64,000 nucleotides of DNA, taken from Siphonodentalium dalli (Eukaryota; Mollusca; Scaphopoda; Gadilida; Siphonodentaliidae). Where the stretch lies: NCBI GenBank assembly GCA_032622095.1, contig CP136069.1:125383450-125447449 (forward strand). Direction: 5' to 3'. Of this stretch, positions 1 through 12,400 are shown one piece after another (within the stretch, counting starts at the first letter, position 1; every line of letters begins with the position of its first letter). The position numbers and the translations under genes were made by a program. The notes beneath the pieces are model-generated. The model saw only the letters and a list, made by a program, of their open reading frames with translations, was not told where the DNA came from and made no database searches.

Positions 1-292
1 CATGTATTTTATGTTTAGAGTGACCAAGACTGACATATACCGCGTATTTAGTAATTTTACAACCAGAAACAATCTACACTGCCAGTCTAAATGCATTTTC
101 CGTCAGTTTTAAGGCCAAAAATAGTTGAAAAATATAGAGAATTTTTTTTTTGAGCTGTAGAAAAACATTACTTTTGGGTCCTCTTGAACACCCACCCACC
201 CCCTCATACGTGCCTGGAAAAAATTGTTTGACACCCCTAGATTCCAGCCAGACAATTAGTTTTCTCTGGCCTCACTGAATTATGTTACACTC
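1..292 (-). other. DHCR24 3' UTR region, with a repeat close to the stop codon
   Basis: Sequence downstream of the DHCR24 stop. Read on the minus strand, a GGCCAGAGAAAACTAATTGT string starts about 22 bp after the stop. The same string recurs with small changes at 58373-58394, so the 3' UTR probably contains a transposon-derived end. No canonical polyadenylation hexamer is visible here. Confidence 0.4.
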
Positions 293-446
293 CTAGTGTC
301 TGGCTTTGATGTTAACTTTATCATACACCTCTGGGAATGCCTGGCTGCAGTCAAGTTTTTTTCTCATTTTGTTGTATAACGTGTGATCAAACATCTGTTG
401 AAACTCTTCCCTGCTCAAGTAAGAGTCAGCATATAACATCTGAAAC
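293..446 (-). CDS. DHCR24: DHCR24 coding exon 8, C-terminus and stop
   Basis: The acceptor is TTTCAG|GTTTCAG; its first G completes a glycine codon. It encodes [19 protein letters not shown], then [14 protein letters not shown], then TAG at 293-295. The length and the final ARH agree with the family. No AATAAA was found on the minus strand in the remaining 292 bp, so the polyadenylation site may lie outside the window. Confidence 0.96.
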
Positions 447-3400
447 CTGAAAGGAAAAAAGAACCAGTTTTTCTTGGTGAAAGTTCGGACGACCACGATT
501 CAATAGTAAGTGGAGAAATCGGGTCTGACAAAAACTTAGATAGTCTGTTGGATCACACAATTGTGTTTTTGTCACAGATGGGGAAATCGTGGGTTGTTCG
601 TAAGCCATGGTTAACCATGTGATTAACTACCCTATGATCTTTACATCTACGATTTTTACACACATGACTGGATACGCCACGATTTTCGCAGCGAAACAGT
701 GCGCAATATTCATTTTTTACTCATGATCTTGTCATGAGCATGTGCAGTTTAACTACCCACAAAGAAAACTCTCCACTTACAATTGTCATCTGAACGATCA
801 CTTAGACTGAATTATTACAATGTGATGAAGGTGGGAAGCGTAACCTGACCTGGGGACAACCCTACCCAGGGGTATTTTGGGTCGTGGTCGTCTCAATTTT
901 TTAGTAAATATTTTTGGCCCATTTACAATATTTTTGGAGGATTAATTTTGACTGATTGCGACTGTAATCCCAGTAAAAAATGGGTCGATCATACTTGATT
1001 GGGCGATTTTTTTTACGAATTAAATCACATGGAATCTATATATCAACTAACAAACACAAATCTGTTTGGAAATAATGGTCATCAGCTTCGTTGGTGTGTG
1101 CCCCGGATATCTATATATATAAAAGAGTAGAATCTGTGTCTGTCTGTTCGGATTTTTCTCCCAGACCCCTGGAGATATTTCAACCAAATTAGTTTATCAA
1201 TATTGTGGATCTGAAGAATATTGGCAGCCATGTTTTTTTTAATGTATTTCGGGAAAAAAGGGAGGCTTTCATCTAGAGGTCACCCGAAGATCCATATGAA
1301 GCTTGGTGATGATTGGATGAAAAATGTGACCTTTGCGGTGTGCTAAAGGATTTAGTCATACAAAGAGCAAAATCCAAGATGGCCACTGGCAGCCATGTTT
1401 ATTAACAGAATTTGGATAAAATGGTAAGCACTCATCTTGAAGTTACCACGAGGATCCATATAATGTTTGGTGATGAGTGGATGATGGATATGCTCTGTAG
1501 GGTGTTCTAGGAATCACTGAACTAAATGATTTCCCATAGATGGCAGTTTTAACGTTTCAGCCAAATTCACTTGATTGATGCCTGTGAAACCACTCAAGTG
1601 ATGCTTACCCAGCTAGATTGACACCCGTTTATCATGAAAATGCAAGAAAATACTTAGGTCATGTGTTCACTTTTAAAAATAAATCCCCAATTCAACAGGG
1701 CTATCCCGCAGCAAAATTTTACCTGTAAAAACCCCGAACTACAGATAGTTAACAATTTTCCAACTCACAAAAATCCATTCCCCCATTAATTCACCAGTTT
1801 AAATTATTTAGATATGATGTACAAATCAAATAAACAAGATTTCATCCTTTAATAATGTGTCGGAAATGGTCTTATAAAAAATATTATTTATATCCCTGTC
1901 AAATTGATTCAATTAACATCGATTATGCTCTGGCTAATTTTCGCTCAAACACAGTACAAAAAAATGTTGCCCCACATTCCCTGTAAATGGTTCGAGAAAA
2001 AGTGCTTCACTAAGTTCTTACCCCTTGACCTTTGCAACATACTGCTCCAGTTCTCTGGTGGATGTCTTTGTTTCGTATGTTTTCCTTTGAGGAGCTCCAT
2101 AAGCTCCGATATCAACATAGTACTCATCTTTCCCTGTGTTTGGGTGAACCATTCCTGGTTGGTTATACAACATGAAGGGACATAACCACAATGGATAGAT
2201 CTGAAAGATAAGTTTGATATCAGTCTTACTCTCATGCTATATACGTTTAGATGATACATACCCAATGTTATTTTGTTCTATATGTGATTATATTTATTGA
2301 TGTTGACAAACAAGTATCATGTTTCATGCTGAAACAGAGCAATATAATATTCGGATAGTCTTCAGTGGTGAAGTATAATAATGTGTCCCGACAAAGTGAC
2401 AGTCATATATACATACCGAGTTTGTGCCTCCATAAATCTGATATATATAGATAAGACATATATATTCAAAGGTATGAGGCACGTACTGGCTCAGTGGATC
2501 TGGAATGTGGACATTCAATGTGAGTCATTCTTGCGTACTTGCCTTGAGGGCTGATTGAAAGGCTATATGCTGAGGAGCCTTTTAAGCATACAAATGCTGA
2601 TAAATAAATTAAGAAATTGCCATTAGTAAATAAACAAAGGTTTATACATGCACAAACATATTTCTTTCCAAAAGGTGGTAAGTGTGATAAAACAGGTGAC
2701 CCACACCCAGTGATAAGACATCTCACCAACACAGCTGTGACGTCTGCTGTGAGTATGGGGCCTCTGTTCTCATAAAAAACATATATGAATAAATGATGAA
2801 CTAAAGATGCCTTAGCGATGATAAAATCATCATGTGTGGATTAGCACATGTACCTCACTCCGCCTCATCCAATATGAATTGGGGAAGATGGAGATGCAGC
2901 AAAGTATATGGAATATAATGCATAATCATAAAAATGATAAACTTTGGATGTCATGGCGACAACTGAAACCATTGCAGGTAGATTAGTATGTGTACCTCAC
3001 TCCGCCTCTTCACCATATGGGCGATCCCATATGCATTAGGGAAATATGGAGATGCAGAAAAGTATATGGAATATAATGAATAATTATAAAAATGATAACA
3101 AAAAATGCAGGCGACGACAGAAATCATCGAGGTAGATTAGTCAGGATATAAAAAATGTGGACGACTAATTGCGGATAATCATGCAATGCAATATTAGACT
3201 TAAGAGCGATGATATAAACCATCGCGGGTTGTTTATGTGCACGAAAACAGAAAATAAATCACATGAAGGTTTGTCAAAGGAAAAGTATTTTAAAGGTAAA
3301 CAGGTTTGTGCACCCAAATTATAATTAATGGAGCATCCACGCTGAAGACTGAGATGTCTCCATGACATAATAGTGTGGTCGTGGGAGAGTTGAACCCGGA

Positions 3401-6400
3401 AGAAATTGGATACAAGCTGATTTTGGTGTCATTCGACGCGGAAAAACACCAGGAACAACATATCCAAAATCCACAAAAATCCGCTCATGGGAAAATTCAG
3501 GATCCAAGATGGCGTCCAATATGGCTCACACAATACGTAAATTTCCCATTAGTGCCCAATAACACATGAAACCTCAGTAATTATGGAAAATTACGCACCA
3601 AAACATATTCCACATTGAAAGTAGCACATGTCAGAACACGCATACTGTTAAGGTTGTTGTCTTTGGGGGGCAGATGGCTATCAATATGGCCGCTGAATTC
3701 GGGAACATTATAATTTTTAAGTGTATACAAATATTCTTCTAATAAAAATGTCTATTATTAGCATATCCTACATTTCAATACAAGCAGTTTTTGGTACATT
3801 TTGACGCAGAAAGGAACCGAGACCAACATATAATTTTTTTTTTAAATAGCACAAGCAGTCAGGATACAAGATGGCTTCCAAGATGGCGGTCAAATGATGA
3901 TATTTCGAGTCAGTGCCCATTAGCACGCAAACTCCGGGTTATATGGAAACTATTTAACCAAAACGGAAGCTACATTGACTTAGTCATGATACAGATGATA
4001 CATAAATGTCCTTCTCGCGTTGTGCAATTGCTATCAATCGTGAGAATAGCACAGTCGGGTTGAATTGCATTCGATCATTCTCGACTCTGATCCCAGGATA
4101 TAAATGGTCAAGAGATTTTATTTGATCCTTCCGCTTGATCGAGGCATCTGTGATACTCATGCTGTTGAGCTTTTGGTGGATCTCAAAACCGACACGTTCA
4201 GAGTCAAAACAGTTAACACTGTCCCCATCACTAGATGTTAACCCAGACGACAGGGAGCGTATTTTACCTTCACTCAAATCAAAAGGTTCATGTTCGTCAA
4301 ACCAACGTTGTATGATTATCAAATCATCAGAGTCACATTTGCTCCTACTTTCCCCGAACTCCGCGTGCTGTTCACTGGTGGTGTATCTAAGTTTGGTTAA
4401 TTCGGTCATGGCATCATGAATCTCGGCACACCTATGCATGCTATATATCCATTGCATTCGGACAGATTCGGTCATTCCCCTACCTCTTGTCAGACCTCCT
4501 CTGCTTTTGATAGAAATAAGGACTTGTTCTATCATGAGATATGTTGATAATCCTGCCCATAATCTATTGCTTCTACGTACAGCATGAAACCCATTTTCGG
4601 CGAAACATTTGTACAGCCAAGGGTGTTTATTAGGTAGTTCCAACATTTGCTGTAGATAGAGTCGACAGCTCTTGGCATAGTTGGCGTGACCGGTTGCGGC
4701 AAATAGATTGAGCATTTGCCCCACAGTAGCGAGATGCAGACTCCAATTTCCTGTCCTCTCTGCTCTAATGAAATTCTTCAACGTTTGCACATATTCCAAA
4801 TACAGAACCCACAACTTTGCTGTCGGAGATTTCTCAATAAGCAACGATTTATACTTGTTCAAACATTCCTCGAGTTTCATCAATGGTTGAGACCCAGAAA
4901 CAGCACTTGCAGGAATTACTCTACTTTCAATAGATTTGTACAAATCACTTATTGCGTTCATCTCATCCTTCTCGATTCTAGGTATTGTTTTTTCTTCAGA
5001 CTGATGTATAGCTACTGTGGCATCATGCGAAGCATCGAGCACCTTCTCAGTCTGCACTGTTCGGCCACCCCATGGGCTTGTCGGACTTGTACTTGTTTCT
5101 GTAGATGGCACAATGTCTGATATCAGCTTATTTGTAAGAGTAGCATCAATTAAGAAATGTCCACGCATTGCATTTGATATTGCCTTCCCATAAATCATAT
5201 GTGTAACTGCGTTAGGGCCATAGACATTATCCAGAGCCTCTTCCAAACCCGAACCCTTCATTAGTGAACCAATACTGCCCATGAAACTCATAATGGTATG
5301 AAAGCCACCCATACTGCAGACTATATTCATGGACATGGTCATTATAATATTCGTGGCCTTTATCCACAATGGCTGATCAAATGTGATACATGGTGTCAGG
5401 ATGTTTAGTTTGGTCGCTTGACCCTGAACATAAAGGAGAGTTGAATATGTACAATCCTCATCGGACGGATTCAAATCTATAATCGGCAAAAACAGAACAT
5501 CAGACTTCGTTGGGCACTTCTGGTAATATATTACATGAAGCCCGACCAATTTGTCCGAGGCTTTGTAGATTGGTTCACAAACCACCCTGAATGCCACAGT
5601 AGATCAGTGTTGAGCTCTGGGGGCAATGTGTGTGGAGTAATCAGTTGAAGCAAAGGTTTGTAAGACAACGATGAAAGGCCTTTACCGGGAGAATCAACAT
5701 AATGGCATATCTGGACTCCTTTACCTCGAACTAGCTCATCAACCTTCGAACGTTGGCATCTGTTAATGGTGTGTGTGGCCTGAGGCTAAGCTGTTTTTGA
5801 TCTTTTGGAGTAGATATTACTAACATGCCCATACCATGGAATGTTCCCTGACCATCTAAAGTTGCTATGTTATGGTCTACATTGTCGGCAACCCACTGTG
5901 TACATGTTCCGGGGAAATAGTCGGTTAGAATATCGCCAGGACGTTCGGTTTGGATGACAGACTGTTTGTATCTTTCTACTTCGTCATGTGTAATGGAGAA
6001 CCCCAACATAGATAAGTCATTCACCAACCATTTTGAACCGAACACGTTATCCATCTCCACACCCACACCAAAGAGCGTTCGTGTTATAACAGATCGAGGT
6101 CGAGCAGATTGAATTATGGAGTGCCCAATGCTATTTATCTTCAAATCGGATAGAATCAGAACACTTAACATCGTGTGCAAATGATGCGGAACCCACTGTC
6201 GAACCCGATCAATGGAAGATATATCTTCACTGGTTGGGTATGAATTAGTGTCATATTCAGTCTCTCTTATTTCTGTTCGTAATGTCCTTGCTGCTGTCAA
6301 CATTATCCTTTCAGTTTCCTCTTCAATACTATCTATCTTATCACAGTACCATTTTTCGTTTATGATAAACTTTGCCATGTTCTGAAAACACACTATATTG

Positions 6401-9400
6401 TTCCGTCCCTCAACTTCGGCGAAAAATATAAACTCCCTGTAGTGGTCCTGCAGTTTATCTTTGAGCCATTTCATACTATACACATGACAATCACCCGCAT
6501 ACTCAATCATTTTGTCATGCAACTCCCCCAGAGTATATAATTCTGCACCAGCTTCGAGCCAACTACAAACCATCTCAAACCATTGCTGCATTCCCTGGTC
6601 CGATCTCCTACCACTTTTCGCCTTATCGACCAATGTTGGATTTTCTTTATCCTTCTGGAAATCAGTATAACAGCGTGAGTGGTAGACATATTCTGCTGCT
6701 ACCAAGTCTATACAACCATACAACCGATCCTGCACATCGGATGCCCATTTGGTCCCACTTTTATCACATCATTTTAGGATATTGTCCCGCATTGGGAGGG
6801 TTGTTACTTGCCTCACCCCTGATTTGTCGGGGTGTCGAGGATCTATAGTGGCAGGCGTACCACAAAACATAGTCTGTCTTGAAATCAAACGGTCACACAC
6901 CAGATCTCAGTTGTTTATTTGGAGGTACTTCTGTAGTTATTTCGACAGAACGGTGTCGCCTTTTTGGATCTGTGAAATCTCTACGACAATTCGAATGGAC
7001 AAGAACTTTACCGACTGGTGTCATCTGATAGCGCTCATTCAGATAATCTTTCAGGTCGTGCCTCCCACTTTTATCACAGAAATTGATCAATGTCAAAATG
7101 CCTTTCTTAGACACGATGACGGGAGGTTTGTCATCAAAACCCGATGGGCATAAAACACACATGTCATCCCGAAATTGCGTAATTTCTTGCGGCTCGCAAA
7201 ATTCTGCCATAACTATATATTCAATACAAGACCAACTGATATATGGACTGACACTACATTTAAATGATAGAAATATAGAATATGTATAGTAACAGGTCTC
7301 CTGCGTACGTTGGCACCGTTAGGTTTCAACAGGAGAAAAGTTATAAGCCTTCAATCCAGTGGTTTGCGAATCAAAGTATTCCTACTTGAACATACACAGC
7401 CGGAATGAGACAATACAAGCAACGAAGCTACATGTATATGCGAAAAAGCAGCCGATAGGCGAGACCTTTTATGCGCATATGTGAGAACAAGCATATAGCA
7501 CGTGTTCTGTTATAAACGCTCTTTATGTTCTGTTCTGTTATATACACGCTCATTATGACATTTAATGGAAAGGTATAGCAAAACACGTGTTCTGTAGCAA
7601 ATGCTCTTTATTGTTGAACGAACCGACATTGCCAGCCAGCTAATATAGATATCAGTGATACACATAAACTTGGTTTATTCGCTGTATGGACTTACAAATC
7701 GCAGTTATAGTAAATTATATAAACACATTAAGCACATAAATTTGTCAATGTTCATAACTGGTTGAACAAGTGCACCGCTAGGCGGAGGTAACGCCCCCGA
7801 CTGTACAATCAGAGAAACTTTCTGGTTAAGCGCTATAAAAATGCCACATGTTGTTCTATATTAGCTTCAAATTTGGTCTGGTGCCACAAAAATAGAAGGA
7901 AAACTGAATTTTCTAAAAAAAAACTGAATTTTTTAAGTCGAAAAAGGGTCATAACTCTCACAAAAATTATCCGATTGAACCGAAATTTTACCTTGACCTG
8001 TATTGCGATATTGGTAATACACAAAAAAACGGGTTTTGCAAATAAACAATCCAAAATCAAGTTATCATCTGGAAACCAAAAAAAGTAGCAGAAAACCTGA
8101 ATTTTCTAAGTCCAAAAAGGGGCGTAACTCTGGAAAAAATGGGCGGACGAAACCGCAGTTATGGGGACATCTTGTCCCCCCGGCTGGTCTATTGGCATAC
8201 CAAAGATCAACTGAATTGAATTAGCGAAACCAAAGTTATGAGTTGAAATGTTCGTACGGACGGAAGGACGGACGGACGGAAGGACGGAAGGACGGACGGA
8301 AGGACGGACGGAAGGACGGACGGACGGAGGGCTCCACTATATACCCCCAAATCTCCATCGGAGATCGGGGGCATAATAAATTGATAAAAACGGCATTTGA
8401 GAGTCAAACATGTGTTGTATTTCAAAGTGCTCTGAAATCCTTGTCCATGCGCGGATTTTGGCAAATTTTGGATATGTTGTTTCTGTGGCTTTATCGGTTA
8501 GATTGATACCAAATTTAACATGTATTCCAGAAAATATGACATGCCAATATAATTGACTGTTGTCTTAGACAAATATATACTTGAAAATTATAATTTTCTC
8601 GAATTTGGCTGTTATATTAACAGAAGTATGTCCCAATTGACAACAAAATTGTTTATATATATGTTCTAACATATGTTACTATCAATGTGAGATCCGTTTT
8701 TGGTGAGATTTTTCCATATTCACTGAGGGTTTGCGTGTCAATGTGTGTTGACTGGAACATTATTCATTTGGCGGCCATCTTTTATGCCATCTTGGATCCT
8801 GAATTTTCCCATGATCGGATTTTTGCGGATTTTGGATATGTTGTTCCTGAAGCTTTTCCGCGTCGAATGACACCAAAATCAGCTTGTATCCAATTTCTTC
8901 CGGGTTGACCCCCAAATTCAGCTTCAACGACCATACTATAAACCATTGTGGGATATGTAATGAAAGATAGAAAAAAGTAGATGAAACTATTATATATTGA
9001 TTTAACCAAGTTTAGCTCTTACTAGCTTATCTTTAAGATTCTTATTCTTCTTATATGTGATAAGGCCATCCAAAATTAATTATTTGTTTCTCAGGCAATT
9101 TTGTTTTCAGATCAGTGCGGGAGGGAGGATTTTAGTGTTTTTTTCCCAATCACAGTGATGAATGACTATATAGTACAATACTGCATACAAGCCTTGAAAT
9201 AGGGTGTCTGTCATTTGCAGAATGAGGTCCCCAGAGGGTGAATTTAGTGATGCTATCCCGCATAGCTTACATCTCAGGAGAATGAGGTTCCCAGGGGGTG
9301 AATTTGGTGATGCTAGCCCGCTATGCGGGGTAGCCTCAATAAATTCACCCTCTGGGGACCTCATTCTGCAAATGACAGACACACTATTTCAAGGCTTGCC

Positions 9401-12400
9401 TGCATAAGGAACATAACTTGAAATACTAGTCTGGAGATATGTAATGTAATGGCCCACTCCCGCTGAATATTTTGTTGGCTATTTGGCCCACTGTCAGACC
9501 ATCTATCATGGAAACCACTGACCATGTTCTTAATTTTTATTTTTGTACGATATCTGGACCAAAAGCAACATGGTTTCCTCATCGATAAGAAAACTTCTTG
9601 GTCATAATTCGAAACCAGGTAAAATACAACAAAGCAAAATAATAACAGAAGTGAAGCTTCCCACAGAAACTTTCTCTTGCAGAAATAATGGAAAATTGTT
9701 CCTTTCTATGATGTTGTATTAGTTTCCACCTTCAGAATGACAAATGTAGCATCCTTATATAAACTTTTAAACAGCTTTCCCAATATGTTTCGTTCAGTTT
9801 TCAGTTTTCCCAATACCGGTATGTTTTCAGTTTTCCCAATATGTTTCATTCAGTTTTACTCAGAAATTTGACACAGACGACCATGACATTTAATCTTCAA
9901 ATGATAGATTCAGGATTTTGGCAGGGTATCTCTGTGGACCAATCAACCCTAGTTATTCACAAGTTATTAAATTGCACTGTACTTTATTGGTTTCTCTTTA
10001 GTGATTTTTCTGCCATTTGAATGCCAAATTTCCCTGGTATTCTACGAAAGTCCACAATGAAATTTGCTTTGCATCTGATTTTATAATACTGTAATCGCGA
10101 CCAGATGATCGTATTTGGGGTCTACGGTAATCGTCTGTGCTTTATACATTGATGACAATAATTATGGATATATATTGATTGCAATGGTAATTGTTAACAA
10201 TGTTGCACTGAAACTTTTATATATAACTTTCAAGGGAAATATGATGATTAGTAAACTAGCAGATTTCTAATCAATTATCGCCAAAATTCGCGTTGATGTC
10301 GACTAGACGAATAATCATTTCAGCATTAGGTGAAATACTCAGCCCTCAAAATTATAAAAAATGTCCCATGTCAAATTTAATGCTGTGGCATGTTACATTC
10401 CACATGTTGCCACAGCATTGCTTATTGCCATGGACAATTTCGAGGACTGAATACATGTATATATATTTTTTTTTTATGAAAACAAGAATTGAATCACAGA
10501 TGCAGGGTCGAGTTGCTCATATTGAAAATGTATTAACTGTAAAAAAGAGAGGCCGATCACGATCGGCAGATGTTTAACCCATCCCTTGGCGATAGTAAAT
10601 TGTTATGATCAGAATCATAATCTTTTAATGTTGAATTATAGAGTATACTGTTATGATCTAAAGTAATATATGACAAATGTACATAATAACCAGTAATAAC
10701 ACAACTTATTGGAATGTATGAGTCAATATAGAAGGGTTAATATAACATCTAAACTCTAGAGCCTGTCACCACTATCATAGTGTAAGCAGTTCTATTCATG
10801 TTGTTGCAAATTGCCATGTGAGATATCAAAATAATATCATTATTTATTTAATGGAAAAGGTTAAAAGACATGGAATGGGTAAAAGGGGTTAAACCACCTA
10901 TCTCTGCCCTATTTGATCCAATGTAGTCCCATCATCCAAGGACTTAGAGAGCTCCATTGGTCTAGTTAAATCAATTCACATGGCTAAGTTGTGGTTAAAA
11001 AGATAGCTAAATCAATTTATCCAATAATTCACCAATCTGTGTCTCTTATACAGAGCTAACATATGAGGGCTATAAATAACTCTCAATAAACCATATTGTC
11101 TTTTTATCTCTCTCACACTGTCTCACAGAGAAGCAGGTATTTATTAATTGTACAGTTACTTGGGTTATAATTGGATAATTCTTAGTTGAAAAAGGGCCAT
11201 ATCTCTGGTATAACAAATTGAGAAACTCACATACCAAATTTGGTTCCTATCAGATGAAAAATGGTTGATTTATCAAAGTATGTGTGAATTATATGTCAAA
11301 GGACCATAACTCCATTTAAAAAACTCGGATCAAACCCATATTCGAACTCGATCTGTAATTTGGGCCGAGAAACTCACATACCAAATTTGGTTCCGATCAG
11401 ATAAAAAATGTTTGAGTTATGGCAGAATGCGTGAATTCTAAGTCGAAAAAGGGCCATAACTCTGTAAAAAAAAGTCGGATCAAACCCATATTCGAACTCG
11501 ATCTGTATTTTGGGCTGAAAACCCCATATACAAAATTTGGTTTTGATTAGGTAGAAAATGTTTGAGTTATCGCATTACACGTAAAATGTCTACGGATGGA
11601 CGGACGGACACACGACGAGTGGTCAATCCATACAACGACACTATGTTTACCATACTATGGTATGGGTAAACATAAAAACAAAATCAAGCCAATGTGTGTA
11701 TTGGATACTGAACTAACCATATTGTATATAATATTCATTGAAACAAATGAACTAATATTATTATCTGATCTCAAATGAAGGTACCCAATCTTCCCATGTC
11801 ATGCATGTGGCTGAAATCTATCAGAAGGAATTGTCCCAAATTAAAAACAGACAAAATCAAGGCCAATGTACATGTATGAATATATGTGTTTTCTAATATT
11901 AAATTTACTGTTCACCAGATCCAATTTCATATATTGCATGAATCCAGTACATTTTTCCTCCACTAGGCATATTGTAACAGTATTATTACAAGTGTTACAA
12001 TTGTTTAGTTAGAGTGTAATCCTTATTATCGGTGGATTTAGACTCTCCTTAACATACCGGTAAGTGAGAACTGCCCTGTTAGATATCTAAAAAGATGGTC
12101 ATCTGCTGGCAATAATTAACAACTCATACAACTGGAAATATTATGATATCTGCGTATCTAGTCTTCAATACAACTTCTCTTTAATAGTTCTCTACTATAT
12201 GACAGGAGGTTATTGTTCTGTAGGAAGATATAATCTGCTTTCTTCTCAAAAGGAAAAATGACCAGAGATAATCAAGGCAATGAGAGTATAAACGCTCTTT
12301 ATATTATAAGCAAAATGCTCTTTATATTATATCACACTTTTAAAAGTTAAAATCTGGCCATGTAAACCTACAGATGTGTAGTGCAGGTGTCAAATCACAT

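Larger units (their letters stand above)
3371..8938 (-). mobile_element. 5.57-kb DNA transposon with long inverted terminal repeats and TAA target duplication
   Basis: The left end (3371-3530) is the reverse complement of the right end (8778-8938) with only scattered differences. Shared strings include AACCCGGAAGAAATTGGATA, GGTGTCATTCGACGCGGAAA and GAAAATTCAGGATCCAAGAT. Weaker inverted similarity continues inward to about 3830 and 8470. The termini read TAGTRTGGTCG and are flanked by TAA on both sides (3368-3370 and 8939-8941), consistent with a 3-bp target duplication. Inside lies a decayed minus-strand gene (3984-7210). A HINE-like copy with a GACGGACGG tract (about 7840-8385) is inserted between the gene and the right end. 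The 3-bp TAA duplication resembles the TWA preference of PIF/Harbinger elements, but the protein does not look like Harbinger transposase to me, so I leave the superfamily open. Confidence 0.75.

Noticed and set aside
2466-2732. 88-codon minus-strand frame in DHCR24 intron 6
   Set aside because: It lies between exons 6 and 7, which join perfectly without it, and has no recognisable domain.
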